Assembly (NCBI RefSeq): GCF_013362995.1
Contig: NZ_JABWDV010000076.1
Span: forward strand, 1 to 35,573
Reading direction: 5' to 3'
DNA length: 35,573 nucleotides
Origin: Streptomyces sp. TRM64462
GTDB taxonomy: Bacteria; Actinomycetota; Actinomycetes; Streptomycetales; Streptomycetaceae
Every line of letters begins with the position of its first letter. Position 1 is the stretch's first letter. The notes beneath the pieces are model-generated. The model did no database searches. It worked only from the letters and a program-made list of their open reading frames with translations, and had not been told where the DNA came from. Positions 13,659 through 21,282 of this stretch are shown here, piece by piece. Position numbers and translations under genes: made by a program.

Positions 13659-15530
13659 GTGGCGAGGACAGCGCGCGGACAGCGCACGGAAATGACGGCG
13701 AGGACGATGGCACCCGGATCCGAAGCAGGTGGCGGCGGAGTGTCGGACGACGGAGCGCCGGAGCGCCCGACCGGCGGCGCCGGCGGCTCCTCCGACGTCG
13801 GGGACTTCGGCGTCGGCGGCCTCGTCGGCGACGGCCGCTACCGGCTGACCCACCGTCTGGGCCGTGGCGGCATGGCCGAGGTGTTCGCCGCCGAGGACGT
13901 ACGGCTCGGCCGCACGGTCGCCGTGAAGCTGCTCCGCCCGGACCTCGCCGAGGACCCGGTCTCCAAGGCCCGCTTCACCCGCGAGGCGCAGTCCGTCGCG
14001 GGCCTCAACCACCACGCGATCGTCGCCGTGTACGACTCCGGCGAGGACGTCGTGGGCGACCAGTCCGTGCCGTACATCGTGATGGAGCTGGTCGAGGGCC
14101 GCACCATCCGCGACCTCCTCATCAGCGCCGAGGCACCGCCGCCCGAGCAGGCGCTCATCATCGTCTCGGGCGTCCTCGAAGCGCTCGCGTACTCGCACCA
14201 GCACGGCATCGTCCACCGTGACATCAAGCCCGCGAACGTCATCATCACGCACAGCGGCGCCGTCAAGGTGATGGACTTCGGCATCGCCCGCGCCCTGCAC
14301 GGCGCGTCCACGACGATGACGCAGACCGGCATGGTCATGGGCACGCCCCAGTACCTGTCGCCCGAGCAGGCGCTCGGCAAGGCCGTCGACCACCGCTCCG
14401 ACCTGTACGCCACCGGCTGCCTCCTGTACGAACTCCTCGCCCTGCGGCCGCCGTTCGTCGGCGAGACGCCGCTGTCGGTCGTGTACCAGCACGTCCAGGA
14501 CATGCCCGTACCGCCGTCCGAGGTCGCCGACGTGGCGCCGCCGGAGCTGGACGGGCTCGCGATGCGCGCACTCGCGAAGGACCCGGACGACCGGTTCCAG
14601 AGCGCCGAGGAGATGCGCGGGCTCATCCAGTACGCGCTGCGCATGCTCCAGGAGCAGGGCGGCCACACCGGCACGTGGAACACGGGCCCGATCGGCGGCG
14701 CGTACGACGGCGGGCACGGCCAGCACGACGGCGGGATGTCCGCGACCGCGGTCATGGGCGCCCCCACCGGCCCCGGCGGCCACGGGGCCCCCGCCGGACA
14801 CGGAGCCCACGGCGGACACGGCGGACACGGCGGCCATCCGGCCCGCCAGGGCCACGGGCAGCCGATGCACGGCGACACCTCGCAGGGCCCGATCCTGCCG
14901 CCGCGCAACCCCGACGACGGCGCGTACGCCGGCGGCTACGGAGGCCAGGGCAACGGCGGCGGTGGCGGCCGCGGCAAGGTGCTGCTGTTCGTGGCGTTCG
15001 CGCTGGTCGCGATCGTGGCGGGGGTCGTGTACGCGATCAAGGCGAGCGACAACACGGCCACCCCGGGCACCAGGCCGAGCGTGAGCCCGTCCCCGTCCGT
15101 CTCGTCCGAGAAGCCCAGCGCCACCCCGTCCCCCTCGCAGAGCGAGGAGGAAGAGGAGCCGGACACCTCGACCGGCGGCAGCGGCGACTGGGGCAACCGC
15201 ACGCCGTGGACCCCGGACACGTCCCCGAGCAGCCAGAACCCGTCCCCGTCGCAGAGCTCATCCGCCGACGCGGGCACGAGCGACGGCGGCACCGACGAGG
15301 GCACGACCGACGGCACCACCGACGGCGGCACGACCGACGGCACCACCGACGGGTCGACGGACGGCAGCAACAACCAGGGCACCACCGACGGCACCACCAC
15401 CGACGGCGGCACCACCGGGACGACCGACGGCGGCTCCGGCGACACGGGCGGTACCACCAGCTCGGGCCAGCAGGGCGGTACGACGCAGGGCACCACGACG
15501 GGCACCACCGGGAGCACCACGGGCACCTGA
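13659..15530 (+). CDS. Ser/Thr protein kinase with a Thr/Gly/Asp-rich external tail
   Basis: This 623-aa membrane kinase is paralogous to the one at 11746-13407. The kinase domain spans about residues 60-330, with GRGGMAEVF, Lys90, HRDIKPAN (Asp188), DFG 206-208 and activation loop TTMTQTGMVMGTPQYLSPEQALG, nearly the same as its neighbour. A Gly/His-rich cytoplasmic linker (about 336-435, repeated GGHGGH) leads to one transmembrane helix (about 440-460). The external part is 160 residues of Ser/Pro/Thr then TTDGTTDGG repeats, with no PASTA domain. The start is GTG at 13659 with GGAGG 12 nt upstream; ATG at 13692 or 13707 would give proteins 11 or 16 residues shorter. The His-rich linker could bind metal, but that is inference. 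Confidence 0.92.
   Translation: MARTARGQRTEMTARTMAPGSEAGGGGVSDDGAPERPTGGAGGSSDVGDFGVGGLVGDGRYRLTHRLGRGGMAEVFAAEDVRLGRTVAVKLLRPDLAEDPVSKARFTREAQSVAGLNHHAIVAVYDSGEDVVGDQSVPYIVMELVEGRTIRDLLISAEAPPPEQALIIVSGVLEALAYSHQHGIVHRDIKPANVIITHSGAVKVMDFGIARALHGASTTMTQTGMVMGTPQYLSPEQALGKAVDHRSDLYATGCLLYELLALRPPFVGETPLSVVYQHVQDMPVPPSEVADVAPPELDGLAMRALAKDPDDRFQSAEEMRGLIQYALRMLQEQGGHTGTWNTGPIGGAYDGGHGQHDGGMSATAVMGAPTGPGGHGAPAGHGAHGGHGGHGGHPARQGHGQPMHGDTSQGPILPPRNPDDGAYAGGYGGQGNGGGGGRGKVLLFVAFALVAIVAGVVYAIKASDNTATPGTRPSVSPSPSVSSEKPSATPSPSQSEEEEEPDTSTGGSGDWGNRTPWTPDTSPSSQNPSPSQSSSADAGTSDGGTDEGTTDGTTDGGTTDGTTDGSTDGSNNQGTTDGTTTDGGTTGTTDGGSGDTGGTTSSGQQGGTTQGTTTGTTGSTTGT
15270..15528 (+). repeat. low-complexity coding repeat (ThrThrAspGly units)
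   Basis: This is degenerate tandem DNA of ACCGACGGC/ACCACC type encoding the TTDGTTDGG tail of the kinase. It is prone to slippage and assembly error, so the exact length should be treated with care. Confidence 0.7.
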
Positions 15531-15531
15531 G

Positions 15532-15585
15532 GAGCCTGAGGCACTTGAGGAGCCTCAGGCACCTGAGGGGGCCGAGGCACCTGAG
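15532..15585. repeat. three 18-bp tandem repeats between convergent genes
   Basis: Three copies of a GAGCCTGAGGCACTTGAG-like unit lie at 15532-15549, 15550-15567 and 15568-15585. The unit also matches the end of the kinase coding sequence (GGCACCTGAG), so it probably arose by duplication of the gene end. Confidence 0.75.
15534..15560. terminator. hairpin terminator built from the 18-bp repeats
   Basis: GCCTGAGGC (15534-15542) and GCCTCAGGC (15552-15560) are perfect inverted repeats with a 9-nt loop, 4 nt after the kinase stop. It can act in both directions for the convergent phosphotransferase gene. Confidence 0.65.
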
Positions 15586-15591
15586 GGACCG

Positions 15592-16662
15592 TCACCCGGC
15601 GAACGCGTCGCGCACCGCCTCGTATTCGCGGGTCCACCACACCGTCAGGGCCGACGCCGCGGGAAACTGCGGGTCGGCCCTGCTGTCGTGCAGCTCGTAG
15701 CGCCAGCGCAGTATCCAGAAGTCGTTGAGCCGCTCCCACCACACCCGGTGCACGGCGGCCGCCAGTTCGGCCGCGCCCGCGCCCGAAGCGCGGCGGTACG
15801 CGCGCGCGTAGGCCCGTACCTTCCGCAGGTCCAGGCGGCCGGTCGGCTGTACGTAGAAGATCAGCCCCGCCCGTACCGCCTCCTCCGCCCGCGGCTGCAC
15901 GCCCAGCCGGTCCCAGTCGACGATCGCGGCGGGCTCCGCGCCCCGGTACAGCAGGTTCAGCGGATGGAAGTCGCCGTGCACCCAGCCGCCCGCCACGGGC
16001 GCGGCCGGGCGCCGGTGCGCGTGCTCGGCGAGCAGCCGGCGGCGCTCCACGAGCCGGTGCTCGGCCAGCTCGTCGAAGGGCTCGCGGGGCCGCCGCCCCC
16101 TGGCCAGCGCCAGCAGCTCGTCGATCAGCCGGAACGTGTCCTCCGGGTCGGCGCTGGCGTACTCCCGCGCGCCCGCACCCCCGCCCGCACCGCAGCCCGC
16201 TCCCCCGCCCGGAGCACCGCCGTCAGGACCGCCGGCACCGTGGCCCATGACCTTCTCCAGGCACGTGTGGACCAGCCCCAGCAGCGCACCGAGCCGCCGC
16301 GAACCGGACGCCGTGAGCTGCGTGCCGTCCCGGTGGCGGCCCTCGACCCACGGGTGCAGCGCGTAACAGTGCCCGTCGATCAGCGCGACGGTCCGCCCCC
16401 TCGTGTCGGGCAGCGGCGGGGCCACCGGGACGCCGAGGTCGTGGAGGCTCTGGGTCGCGCGGTGCTGGCGGACGATCGTGGCCCGGTCGGAGGTCGGGGC
16501 GTCGACGTGCTGTTTCAGGAAATAGGTGCCGCGGGTGGTGGTGAGCCGGTAGCCGTTGTTGAGCAGTCCCTGGGAGAGGGGGACGCAGGACAGGGGCTCG
16601 GCACGGGGGACGTAACGGCGCAGGAGCGCGTTCACGGGTGGCGTTACAGATGAGCGCGGCAC
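15592..16662 (-). CDS. APH/choline-kinase-family phosphotransferase
   Basis: This 356-aa protein has the aminoglycoside phosphotransferase fold. A conserved Lys lies in TYFLKQHV (Lys50), the catalytic motif is WVHGDFHPLNLLY (residues 227-239, Asp231) and the metal-binding motif is AIVDWDRLG (Asp249). A Gly/Ala-rich insertion (about residues 141-166) interrupts the domain. The family phosphorylates small hydroxylated molecules (sugars, choline, homoserine, antibiotics); the substrate cannot be read from the sequence, and resistance should not be assumed. The start used is GTG at 16662, because TAACAT ends 7 nt before it and there is no Shine-Dalgarno; GTG in front of NALLRRYVP is an alternative. 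It is divergent from bkdA. Confidence 0.82.
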   Translation of the reverse strand: MPRSSVTPPVNALLRRYVPRAEPLSCVPLSQGLLNNGYRLTTTRGTYFLKQHVDAPTSDRATIVRQHRATQSLHDLGVPVAPPLPDTRGRTVALIDGHCYALHPWVEGRHRDGTQLTASGSRRLGALLGLVHTCLEKVMGHGAGGPDGGAPGGGAGCGAGGGAGAREYASADPEDTFRLIDELLALARGRRPREPFDELAEHRLVERRRLLAEHAHRRPAAPVAGGWVHGDFHPLNLLYRGAEPAAIVDWDRLGVQPRAEEAVRAGLIFYVQPTGRLDLRKVRAYARAYRRASGAGAAELAAAVHRVWWERLNDFWILRWRYELHDSRADPQFPAASALTVWWTREYEAVRDAFAG

Positions 16663-16669
16663 TCGACAG

Positions 16670-16675
16670 ATGTTA
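16670..16675 (-). promoter_or_regulatory. -10 element of a probable leaderless promoter for the phosphotransferase
   Basis: Read on the minus strand, TAACAT (TAnnnT) is followed by 7 nt and the GTG start at 16662. No Shine-Dalgarno is present. Confidence 0.45.
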
Positions 16676-16802
16676 GATCAACATGAGATCACCCTGGAAA
16701 ACAAGTCTTCCCGTGGCCCGGGTACGCGGGATAACGTGCCAGGGTTCCGGCGGCCTGCAAGGCTGTGACCAGTGGTTGTCCCCCCGTTGTCCCCGCAATT
16801 CT

Positions 16803-16831
16803 CGATTTACTTGGAAATCCAAGCAAAATCG
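16803..16831. promoter_or_regulatory. operator-like dyad upstream of bkdA
   Basis: The core is CTTGGA-AA-TCCAAG (16810-16823), a perfect 6-bp inverted repeat. It is extended by outer arms CGATTT (16803-16808) and AAATCG (16826-16831), offset by one base. This 29-bp two-layer symmetry in AT-rich DNA about 190 bp before bkdA is a good candidate site for a regulator of the operon, for example an Lrp/AsnC-type BkdR, though the regulator is not encoded nearby. Confidence 0.6.
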
Positions 16832-17022
16832 CAGGTCAAATGGGGTTTCGCAGGAATGCGACGCACTGGGTAACGTGCCTATGACAGGGTGCTCGCCGGG
16901 GCACCTGTCACGCCTGTTCCCGGCCGAGCGCACCCACCCCGTGCACCCGTACGGAACCAGGCGGAACGCCGCACTGGCCGCCCGGCGGACCCCGGGGGCC
17001 GGACCGACGGAGGAGCACGCAC

Positions 17023-18225
17023 GTGACCGTGGAAAGCACTGCCGCGCGCAAGCCGCGACGCAGCAGCGGCACCAGCACCGGCAGCACCGGCAGCGCCGGC
17101 GCCGGTGGTGCCAAGCGCGCCGCCCGCGCCAAGAAGCCGCAGAACTCGAACGCCGAGCCCCCGCTCGTACAGCTGCTCACCCCCGAGGGTGAGCGTGTCC
17201 AGCACCCGGACTACGACGTCGACCTCAGCCCCGACGAGCTGCGCGGCCTCTACCGCGACATGGTGATGACCCGCCGCTTCGACGGCGAGGCCACCGCCCT
17301 CCAGCGCCAGGGCGAGCTGGGCCTGTGGGCCTCGCTGCTCGGCCAGGAGGCCGCCCAGATCGGCTCGGGCCGGGCCCTGCGCGACGACGACTACGTCTTC
17401 CCGACGTACCGCGAGCACGGTGTCGCCTGGTGCCGCGGGGTCGACCCGACCAATCTGCTGGGCATGTTCCGTGGTGTGAACCACGGCGGGTGGGACCCCA
17501 ACAGCAACAATTTCCACCTGTACACGATCGTGATCGGTTCGCAGACCCTGCACGCCACCGGCTACGCCATGGGCGTCGCCAAGGACGGCGCGGACTCCGC
17601 GGTCATCGCGTACTTCGGTGACGGCGCCTCCAGCCAGGGCGATGTCGCCGAATCGTTCACCTTCTCGGCGGTGTACAACGCGCCGGTCGTGTTCTTCTGC
17701 CAGAACAACCAGTGGGCGATCAGCGAGCCCACCGAGAAGCAGACCCGCGTCCCGCTCTACCAGCGCGCGCAGGGCTTCGGCTTCCCCGGCGTACGGGTGG
17801 ACGGCAACGACGTCCTGGCCTGCCTCGCCGTGACCCGCTGGGCCCTGGAGCGGGCCCGCCGCGGCGAGGGCCCGACCCTCGTCGAGGCGTTCACGTACCG
17901 CATGGGCGCCCACACCACGTCCGACGACCCCACCCGCTACCGTCACGACGACGAGCGGGCCGCCTGGGAGGCGAAGGACCCGATCCTGCGCCTGCGCCGC
18001 TACCTGGAGGCCCAGGGCCACGCCGACGCGGCCTGGTTCGAGGAGCTGGAGGCGGAGAGCGAGGCGCTCGGCAAGCGCGTCCGCGAGGCCGTGCGCGCCA
18101 TGCCCGACCCCGACGACATGGCGATCTTCGAGAATGTCTACGCCGACGGGCACGCGCTCGTCGACGAGGAGCGCGCGCAGTTCGCCGCGTACCAGGCGTC
18201 GTTCGCGGATGGCGAGGTCAAGTGA
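17023..18225 (+). CDS. bkdA: branched-chain 2-oxo acid dehydrogenase E1 alpha subunit
   Basis: This 400-aa thiamine-diphosphate enzyme subunit decarboxylates branched-chain 2-oxo acids (from Val, Leu, Ile) together with BkdB and passes the acyl group to lipoamide on BkdC. The TPP motif runs from GDGASSQGD (Gly199-Asp200-Gly201) to NN at 228-229. The MVMTRRFDGEATALQRQGELG start of the fold and the phosphorylatable loop region RMGAHTTSDDPTRYR are present. The first ~45 residues are a basic Ser/Gly/Ala-rich, probably disordered extension. GTG at 17023 is preceded by GGAGG at 9 nt. The stop is within 2 bp of the bkdB start. Pyruvate dehydrogenase E1 alpha is the alternative, but the separate alpha/beta genes, single-lipoyl E2 and paired clusters favour bkd. 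Confidence 0.9.
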   Translation: MTVESTAARKPRRSSGTSTGSTGSAGAGGAKRAARAKKPQNSNAEPPLVQLLTPEGERVQHPDYDVDLSPDELRGLYRDMVMTRRFDGEATALQRQGELGLWASLLGQEAAQIGSGRALRDDDYVFPTYREHGVAWCRGVDPTNLLGMFRGVNHGGWDPNSNNFHLYTIVIGSQTLHATGYAMGVAKDGADSAVIAYFGDGASSQGDVAESFTFSAVYNAPVVFFCQNNQWAISEPTEKQTRVPLYQRAQGFGFPGVRVDGNDVLACLAVTRWALERARRGEGPTLVEAFTYRMGAHTTSDDPTRYRHDDERAAWEAKDPILRLRRYLEAQGHADAAWFEELEAESEALGKRVREAVRAMPDPDDMAIFENVYADGHALVDEERAQFAAYQASFADGEVK

Positions 18226-18227
18226 TC

Positions 18228-19208
18228 ATGGCTGTGCAGAAGCTCCCCCTGGCGAAGGCGCTCAACGAGTCGCTGCGCAAGGCCCTGGAGACCGACCCCA
18301 AGGTCCTCGTCATGGGCGAGGACGTCGGCAAGCTCGGCGGCGTGTTCCGGGTCACCGACGGCCTGCAGAAGGACTTCGGCGAGGAGCGGGTCATCGACAC
18401 GCCGCTCGCCGAGTCCGGCATCGTCGGCACCGCCATCGGCCTGGCCCTGCGCGGCTACCGGCCGGTCGTGGAGATCCAGTTCGACGGGTTCGTCTTCCCC
18501 GCGTACGACCAGATCGTCACGCAGCTCGCGAAGATGCACGCCCGCGCGCTCGGCAAGGTCAAGATGCCGGTCGTCATCCGGATCCCGTACGGCGGCGGCA
18601 TCGGCGCCGTCGAGCACCACAGCGAGTCGCCCGAGGCGCTGTTCGCGCACGTCGCGGGCCTGAAGGTGGTCTCGCCCTCGACGCCGTCTGACGCGTACTG
18701 GATGCTCCAGCAGGCCATCCAGAGCGACGACCCGGTGATCTTCTTCGAGCCGAAGCGGCGCTACTGGGACAAGGGCGAGGTCGACACCGAGGCCATCCCG
18801 GGCGAGCTGCACAAGGCGAGGGTCGCGCGCACCGGCACGGACCTCACCCTGGCGGCCTACGGTCCCATGGTGAAGGTGTGCCTGGAGGCCGCGGCCGCCG
18901 CCGCGGAGGAGGGCAAGTCGATCGAGGTCGTCGACCTGCGGTCGGTCTCGCCGGTCGACTTCGACACCGTCCAGGCGTCCGTCGAGAAGACGGGCCGGCT
19001 GGTCGTCGTGCACGAGGCGCCGGTGTTCTTCGGCTCGGGCGCGGAGATCGCCGCCCGCATCACGGAGCGGTGCTTCTACCACCTGGAGGCCCCGGTGCTG
19101 CGCGTGGGCGGCTACCACGCCCCGTACCCGCCGGCCCGGCTGGAGGAGGAGTACCTTCCGGGGCTTGACCGGGTGCTCGACGCCGTCGACCGCGCGCTGG
19201 CGTACTGA
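18228..19208 (+). CDS. bkdB: branched-chain 2-oxo acid dehydrogenase E1 beta subunit
   Basis: This 326-aa transketolase-like beta subunit completes the E1 heterotetramer. Landmarks are VLVMGEDVGKLGGVFRVTDGL, DTPLAESGIVGTAIGLALRG, the IPYGGGIGAVEHHSESPEA active-site stretch and EVVDLRSVSP in the C-terminal domain. The ATG at 18228 has GAGG 10 nt upstream. A GTG at 18222, overlapping the bkdA stop, is in frame and would add two residues. It is translated from the same message as bkdA and bkdC; the gap to bkdC is 17 bp. Confidence 0.92.
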   Translation: MAVQKLPLAKALNESLRKALETDPKVLVMGEDVGKLGGVFRVTDGLQKDFGEERVIDTPLAESGIVGTAIGLALRGYRPVVEIQFDGFVFPAYDQIVTQLAKMHARALGKVKMPVVIRIPYGGGIGAVEHHSESPEALFAHVAGLKVVSPSTPSDAYWMLQQAIQSDDPVIFFEPKRRYWDKGEVDTEAIPGELHKARVARTGTDLTLAAYGPMVKVCLEAAAAAAEEGKSIEVVDLRSVSPVDFDTVQASVEKTGRLVVVHEAPVFFGSGAEIAARITERCFYHLEAPVLRVGGYHAPYPPARLEEEYLPGLDRVLDAVDRALAY

Positions 19209-19225
19209 GGAAGGGCGAGAACACC

Positions 19226-20704
19226 GTGATCCGCGAGTTCAAGATGCCGGACGTCGGTGAGGGACTCACCGAGGCCGAGATCCTCAAGTGGTACGTGCAG
19301 CCCGGCGACACCGTCACCGACGGCCAGGTCGTGTGCGAGGTCGAGACGGCGAAGGCGGCTGTGGAGCTGCCGATCCCGTTCGACGGGACCGTGCACGAGC
19401 TGCGCTTCCCGGAGGGTACGACCGTCGACGTCGGCGAGGTGATCATCTCGGTCGACGTGGCGGGGGGTGGCGGCGCCGCTGCCGCCGCTGCCGAGGCGCC
19501 CGCTCAGGCCGCCGAGGTGGCCGCTCCCGCCGCGCCGGCCGCGCCTGCCGCTGCCCAGGCTCCCGCGGCGCCCGTCGCGGAGGAGGAGGAGCCGCAGGGC
19601 CGCCAGCCGGTGCTGGTCGGGTACGGCGTGGCCGCGTCGTCCACGAAGCGGCGCCCGCGCAAGCAGCCGGTGCCCACCGGTGCGGCCCCGGCCGCGCAGG
19701 CGGCGGTCCAGGGCGAGCTGAACGGCCACGCCCCGGCGCCAGTGGCGCCCGTGCCCGAGGCGCGGCCGCTGGCCAAGCCGCCCGTACGGAAGCTGGCCAA
19801 GGACCTGGGCGTCGACCTGACGGCCGTGGTCCCGACCGGTCCTGACGGGATCATCACGCGCGAGGACGTGCACCGGGCGGCCGCCCCGGCCGAGGCCCCG
19901 GCAGCTGTACCGCCGCAGGCCCCGGCGCCCGCGCCCGAGCCCGCGCAGCCCGTACAGCCCGTGCAGGCCCCGGCGCCGGTGGCGGCGCCGTCGGCGGCGG
20001 GGGAGCGGGAGACCCGTATCCCCGTCAAGGGCGTACGGAAGGCCACGGCGGCGGCCATGGTCGGGTCGGCGTTCACGGCGCCGCACGTCACCGAGTTCGT
20101 CACGGTCGACGTCACGCGCACCATGAAACTCGTCGAGGAGCTGAAGGCCGACAAGGACATGGCCGGGGTGCGGGTGAACCCGCTCCTGCTCATCGCCAAG
20201 GCCCTGCTCGTCGCGATCCGGCGGAACCCGGAGGTCAACGCCTCCTGGGACGAGGCCGCCCAGGAGATCGTGCTCAAGCACTACGTAAACCTGGGCATCG
20301 CCGCCGCGACGCCGCGCGGCCTGATCGTGCCGAACATCAAGGACGCCCACGCCAAGACCCTCCCGGAGCTGGCGGCGGCGCTCGGCGAGCTGGTGTCCAC
20401 GGCCCGCGAGGGCAGGACGACACCGGCGGCGATGCAGGGCGGCACGGTGACCATCACCAACGTCGGCGTCTTCGGGGTCGACACGGGCACGCCCATCCTC
20501 AACCCGGGTGAGTCCGCGATCCTCGCGGTCGGTGCGATCAAGCTGCAGCCGTGGGTGCACAAGGGCAAGGTGAAGCCTCGTCAGGTGACCACGCTGGCGC
20601 TGTCCTTCGACCACCGCCTGGTCGACGGCGAGCTCGGTTCGAAGGTGCTGGCCGACGTGGCCGCGATCCTGGAGCAGCCGAAGCGCCTGATCACCTGGGC
20701 CTGA
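19226..20704 (+). CDS. bkdC: branched-chain 2-oxo acid dehydrogenase E2 (dihydrolipoyl acyltransferase)
   Basis: This 492-aa E2 has one lipoyl domain (residues 1-78, lipoylated Lys43 in VETAKAAVELP). An Ala/Pro-rich linker with a Lys/Arg patch follows, then a peripheral subunit-binding domain (about 180-215), another linker, and the catalytic domain ending in FDHRLVDG (His463, Asp467). It transfers the acyl group to CoA, giving isobutyryl-, isovaleryl- or 2-methylbutyryl-CoA, the primers for branched fatty acids and some polyketides. The start GTG at 19226 follows GGAAGGG. No E3 (lipoamide dehydrogenase) gene is present, so E3 must be shared from elsewhere. The 3' end overlaps the convergent HTH gene by 14 bp. 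Confidence 0.92.
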   Translation: MIREFKMPDVGEGLTEAEILKWYVQPGDTVTDGQVVCEVETAKAAVELPIPFDGTVHELRFPEGTTVDVGEVIISVDVAGGGGAAAAAAEAPAQAAEVAAPAAPAAPAAAQAPAAPVAEEEEPQGRQPVLVGYGVAASSTKRRPRKQPVPTGAAPAAQAAVQGELNGHAPAPVAPVPEARPLAKPPVRKLAKDLGVDLTAVVPTGPDGIITREDVHRAAAPAEAPAAVPPQAPAPAPEPAQPVQPVQAPAPVAAPSAAGERETRIPVKGVRKATAAAMVGSAFTAPHVTEFVTVDVTRTMKLVEELKADKDMAGVRVNPLLLIAKALLVAIRRNPEVNASWDEAAQEIVLKHYVNLGIAAATPRGLIVPNIKDAHAKTLPELAAALGELVSTAREGRTTPAAMQGGTVTITNVGVFGVDTGTPILNPGESAILAVGAIKLQPWVHKGKVKPRQVTTLALSFDHRLVDGELGSKVLADVAAILEQPKRLITWA

Positions 20705-21020
20705 CGGATCTCTCCACCCAAGGCCGCCGGGGGCCCGGACGCGACGGTGCGTCCGGGCCCTTCGCTCTTACCGTCCTGCCCGGGTGGTGGCCCGGGCTGC
20801 CCGGAGGGCTGCCCGCCCGGCCCGGCGCCCGCATGCCCAGGCGCAGTCCGAGCGTGAAGCCGAGCGCGAAGCGGCTGGAGCAGCCGTGCTCCTGCATCAG
20901 ATCCTGGACGCGGCGCTGGACGGTCCGCTTGCTGAGTGCCAGTTCGCGCGAGATGCGGTCGTCGCTCCAGCCCCGCACCAGCAGTTCGACGATGTGCTGA
21001 CGTTCCGATGCGTCCTGCAT
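20691..21020 (-). CDS. small HTH protein
   Basis: This 109-aa protein consists of a single LuxR/sigma-region-4-like helix-turn-helix (about residues 8-55: VELLVRGWSDDRISRELALSKRTVQRRVQDLM), followed by CSSRFALGFTLGLRLG and a Pro/Gly/Arg-rich tail. The HTH-SSRF-LG pattern is also seen at the C-terminus of larger TrmB/LuxR-type regulators, but here it stands alone. ATG at 21020 has a strong GGGAGGGG Shine-Dalgarno. A perfect inverted repeat (21035-21048) immediately upstream suggests autoregulation. The last ~25 residues are encoded by the bkdC terminator region, so the tail may have no function of its own. It is divergent from the small secreted protein gene, a possible target. Confidence 0.7.
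   Translation of the reverse strand: MQDASERQHIVELLVRGWSDDRISRELALSKRTVQRRVQDLMQEHGCSSRFALGFTLGLRLGMRAPGRAGSPPGSPGHHPGRTVRAKGPDAPSRPGPRRPWVERSVRPR
20731..20760. terminator. strong hairpin terminator after bkdC
   Basis: GGGCCCGGACGC (20731-20742) and GCGTCCGGGCCC (20749-20760) form a perfect 12-bp stem with a 6-nt loop, followed by TTCGCTCTT. It ends the bkdABC operon. It lies inside the 3' part of the convergent small HTH gene. Confidence 0.88.
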
Positions 21021-21034
21021 CGTGTCCCCTCCCT

Positions 21035-21048
21035 GGTTACAAGTAACC
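21035..21048. promoter_or_regulatory. operator candidate upstream of the HTH gene
   Basis: GGTTAC-AA-GTAACC is a perfect 6-bp inverted repeat with 2-bp spacer, placed just before the ribosome binding site of the HTH gene. A further half site, GTAACC, lies at 21089-21094. It is a candidate binding site for the HTH protein itself. Confidence 0.5.
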
Positions 21049-21282
21049 CGGCCCCCATGAGGTCGCTGTTCGTAGCAGCACTCCCACGGTAACCCTGGGG
21101 TCCGACGGAATCCCAGCCGAAACCCCGCTGAACGGCCCGTGAACGGGAAGGTGGCGGGAAGGCGACAGATGCACCCGGATTTCCTTCTGTGCGCGGTGCG
21201 TTGACGGCTAGCTTCCGAGGGGCAAGGCGGTTCCACTCGGGGGACCATCCCGCACGGTGAACGGTTGATGGAGGAGAGCACC

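Larger units (their letters stand above)
16663..17022. promoter_or_regulatory. 360-bp divergent control region upstream of bkdA
   Basis: This is the longest gene-free stretch in the window and is clearly more AT-rich than its surroundings. It holds the phosphotransferase promoter, a strong dyad at 16803-16831, two direct copies of TAACGTGCC (16732-16740 and 16871-16879), two TTGTCCCC copies near 16775-16795, and the bkdA ribosome binding site. The second TAACGT could be a -10, but its -35 is not clear. Confidence 0.6.

Noticed and set aside
11686..13695. Plus-strand open frame of 669 codons opposite the PASTA kinase
   Set aside because: Shadow of a kinase with all catalytic motifs on the minus strand.
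15270..15530. Repeat array considered as CRISPR
   Set aside because: The repeats are short, degenerate and in frame, coding for TTDG units; there are no unique spacers or cas genes.
15592..16662. Calling the phosphotransferase an antibiotic resistance gene
   Set aside because: The APH fold is shared with choline, homoserine and sugar kinases; nothing in the sequence or neighbours points to an antibiotic.
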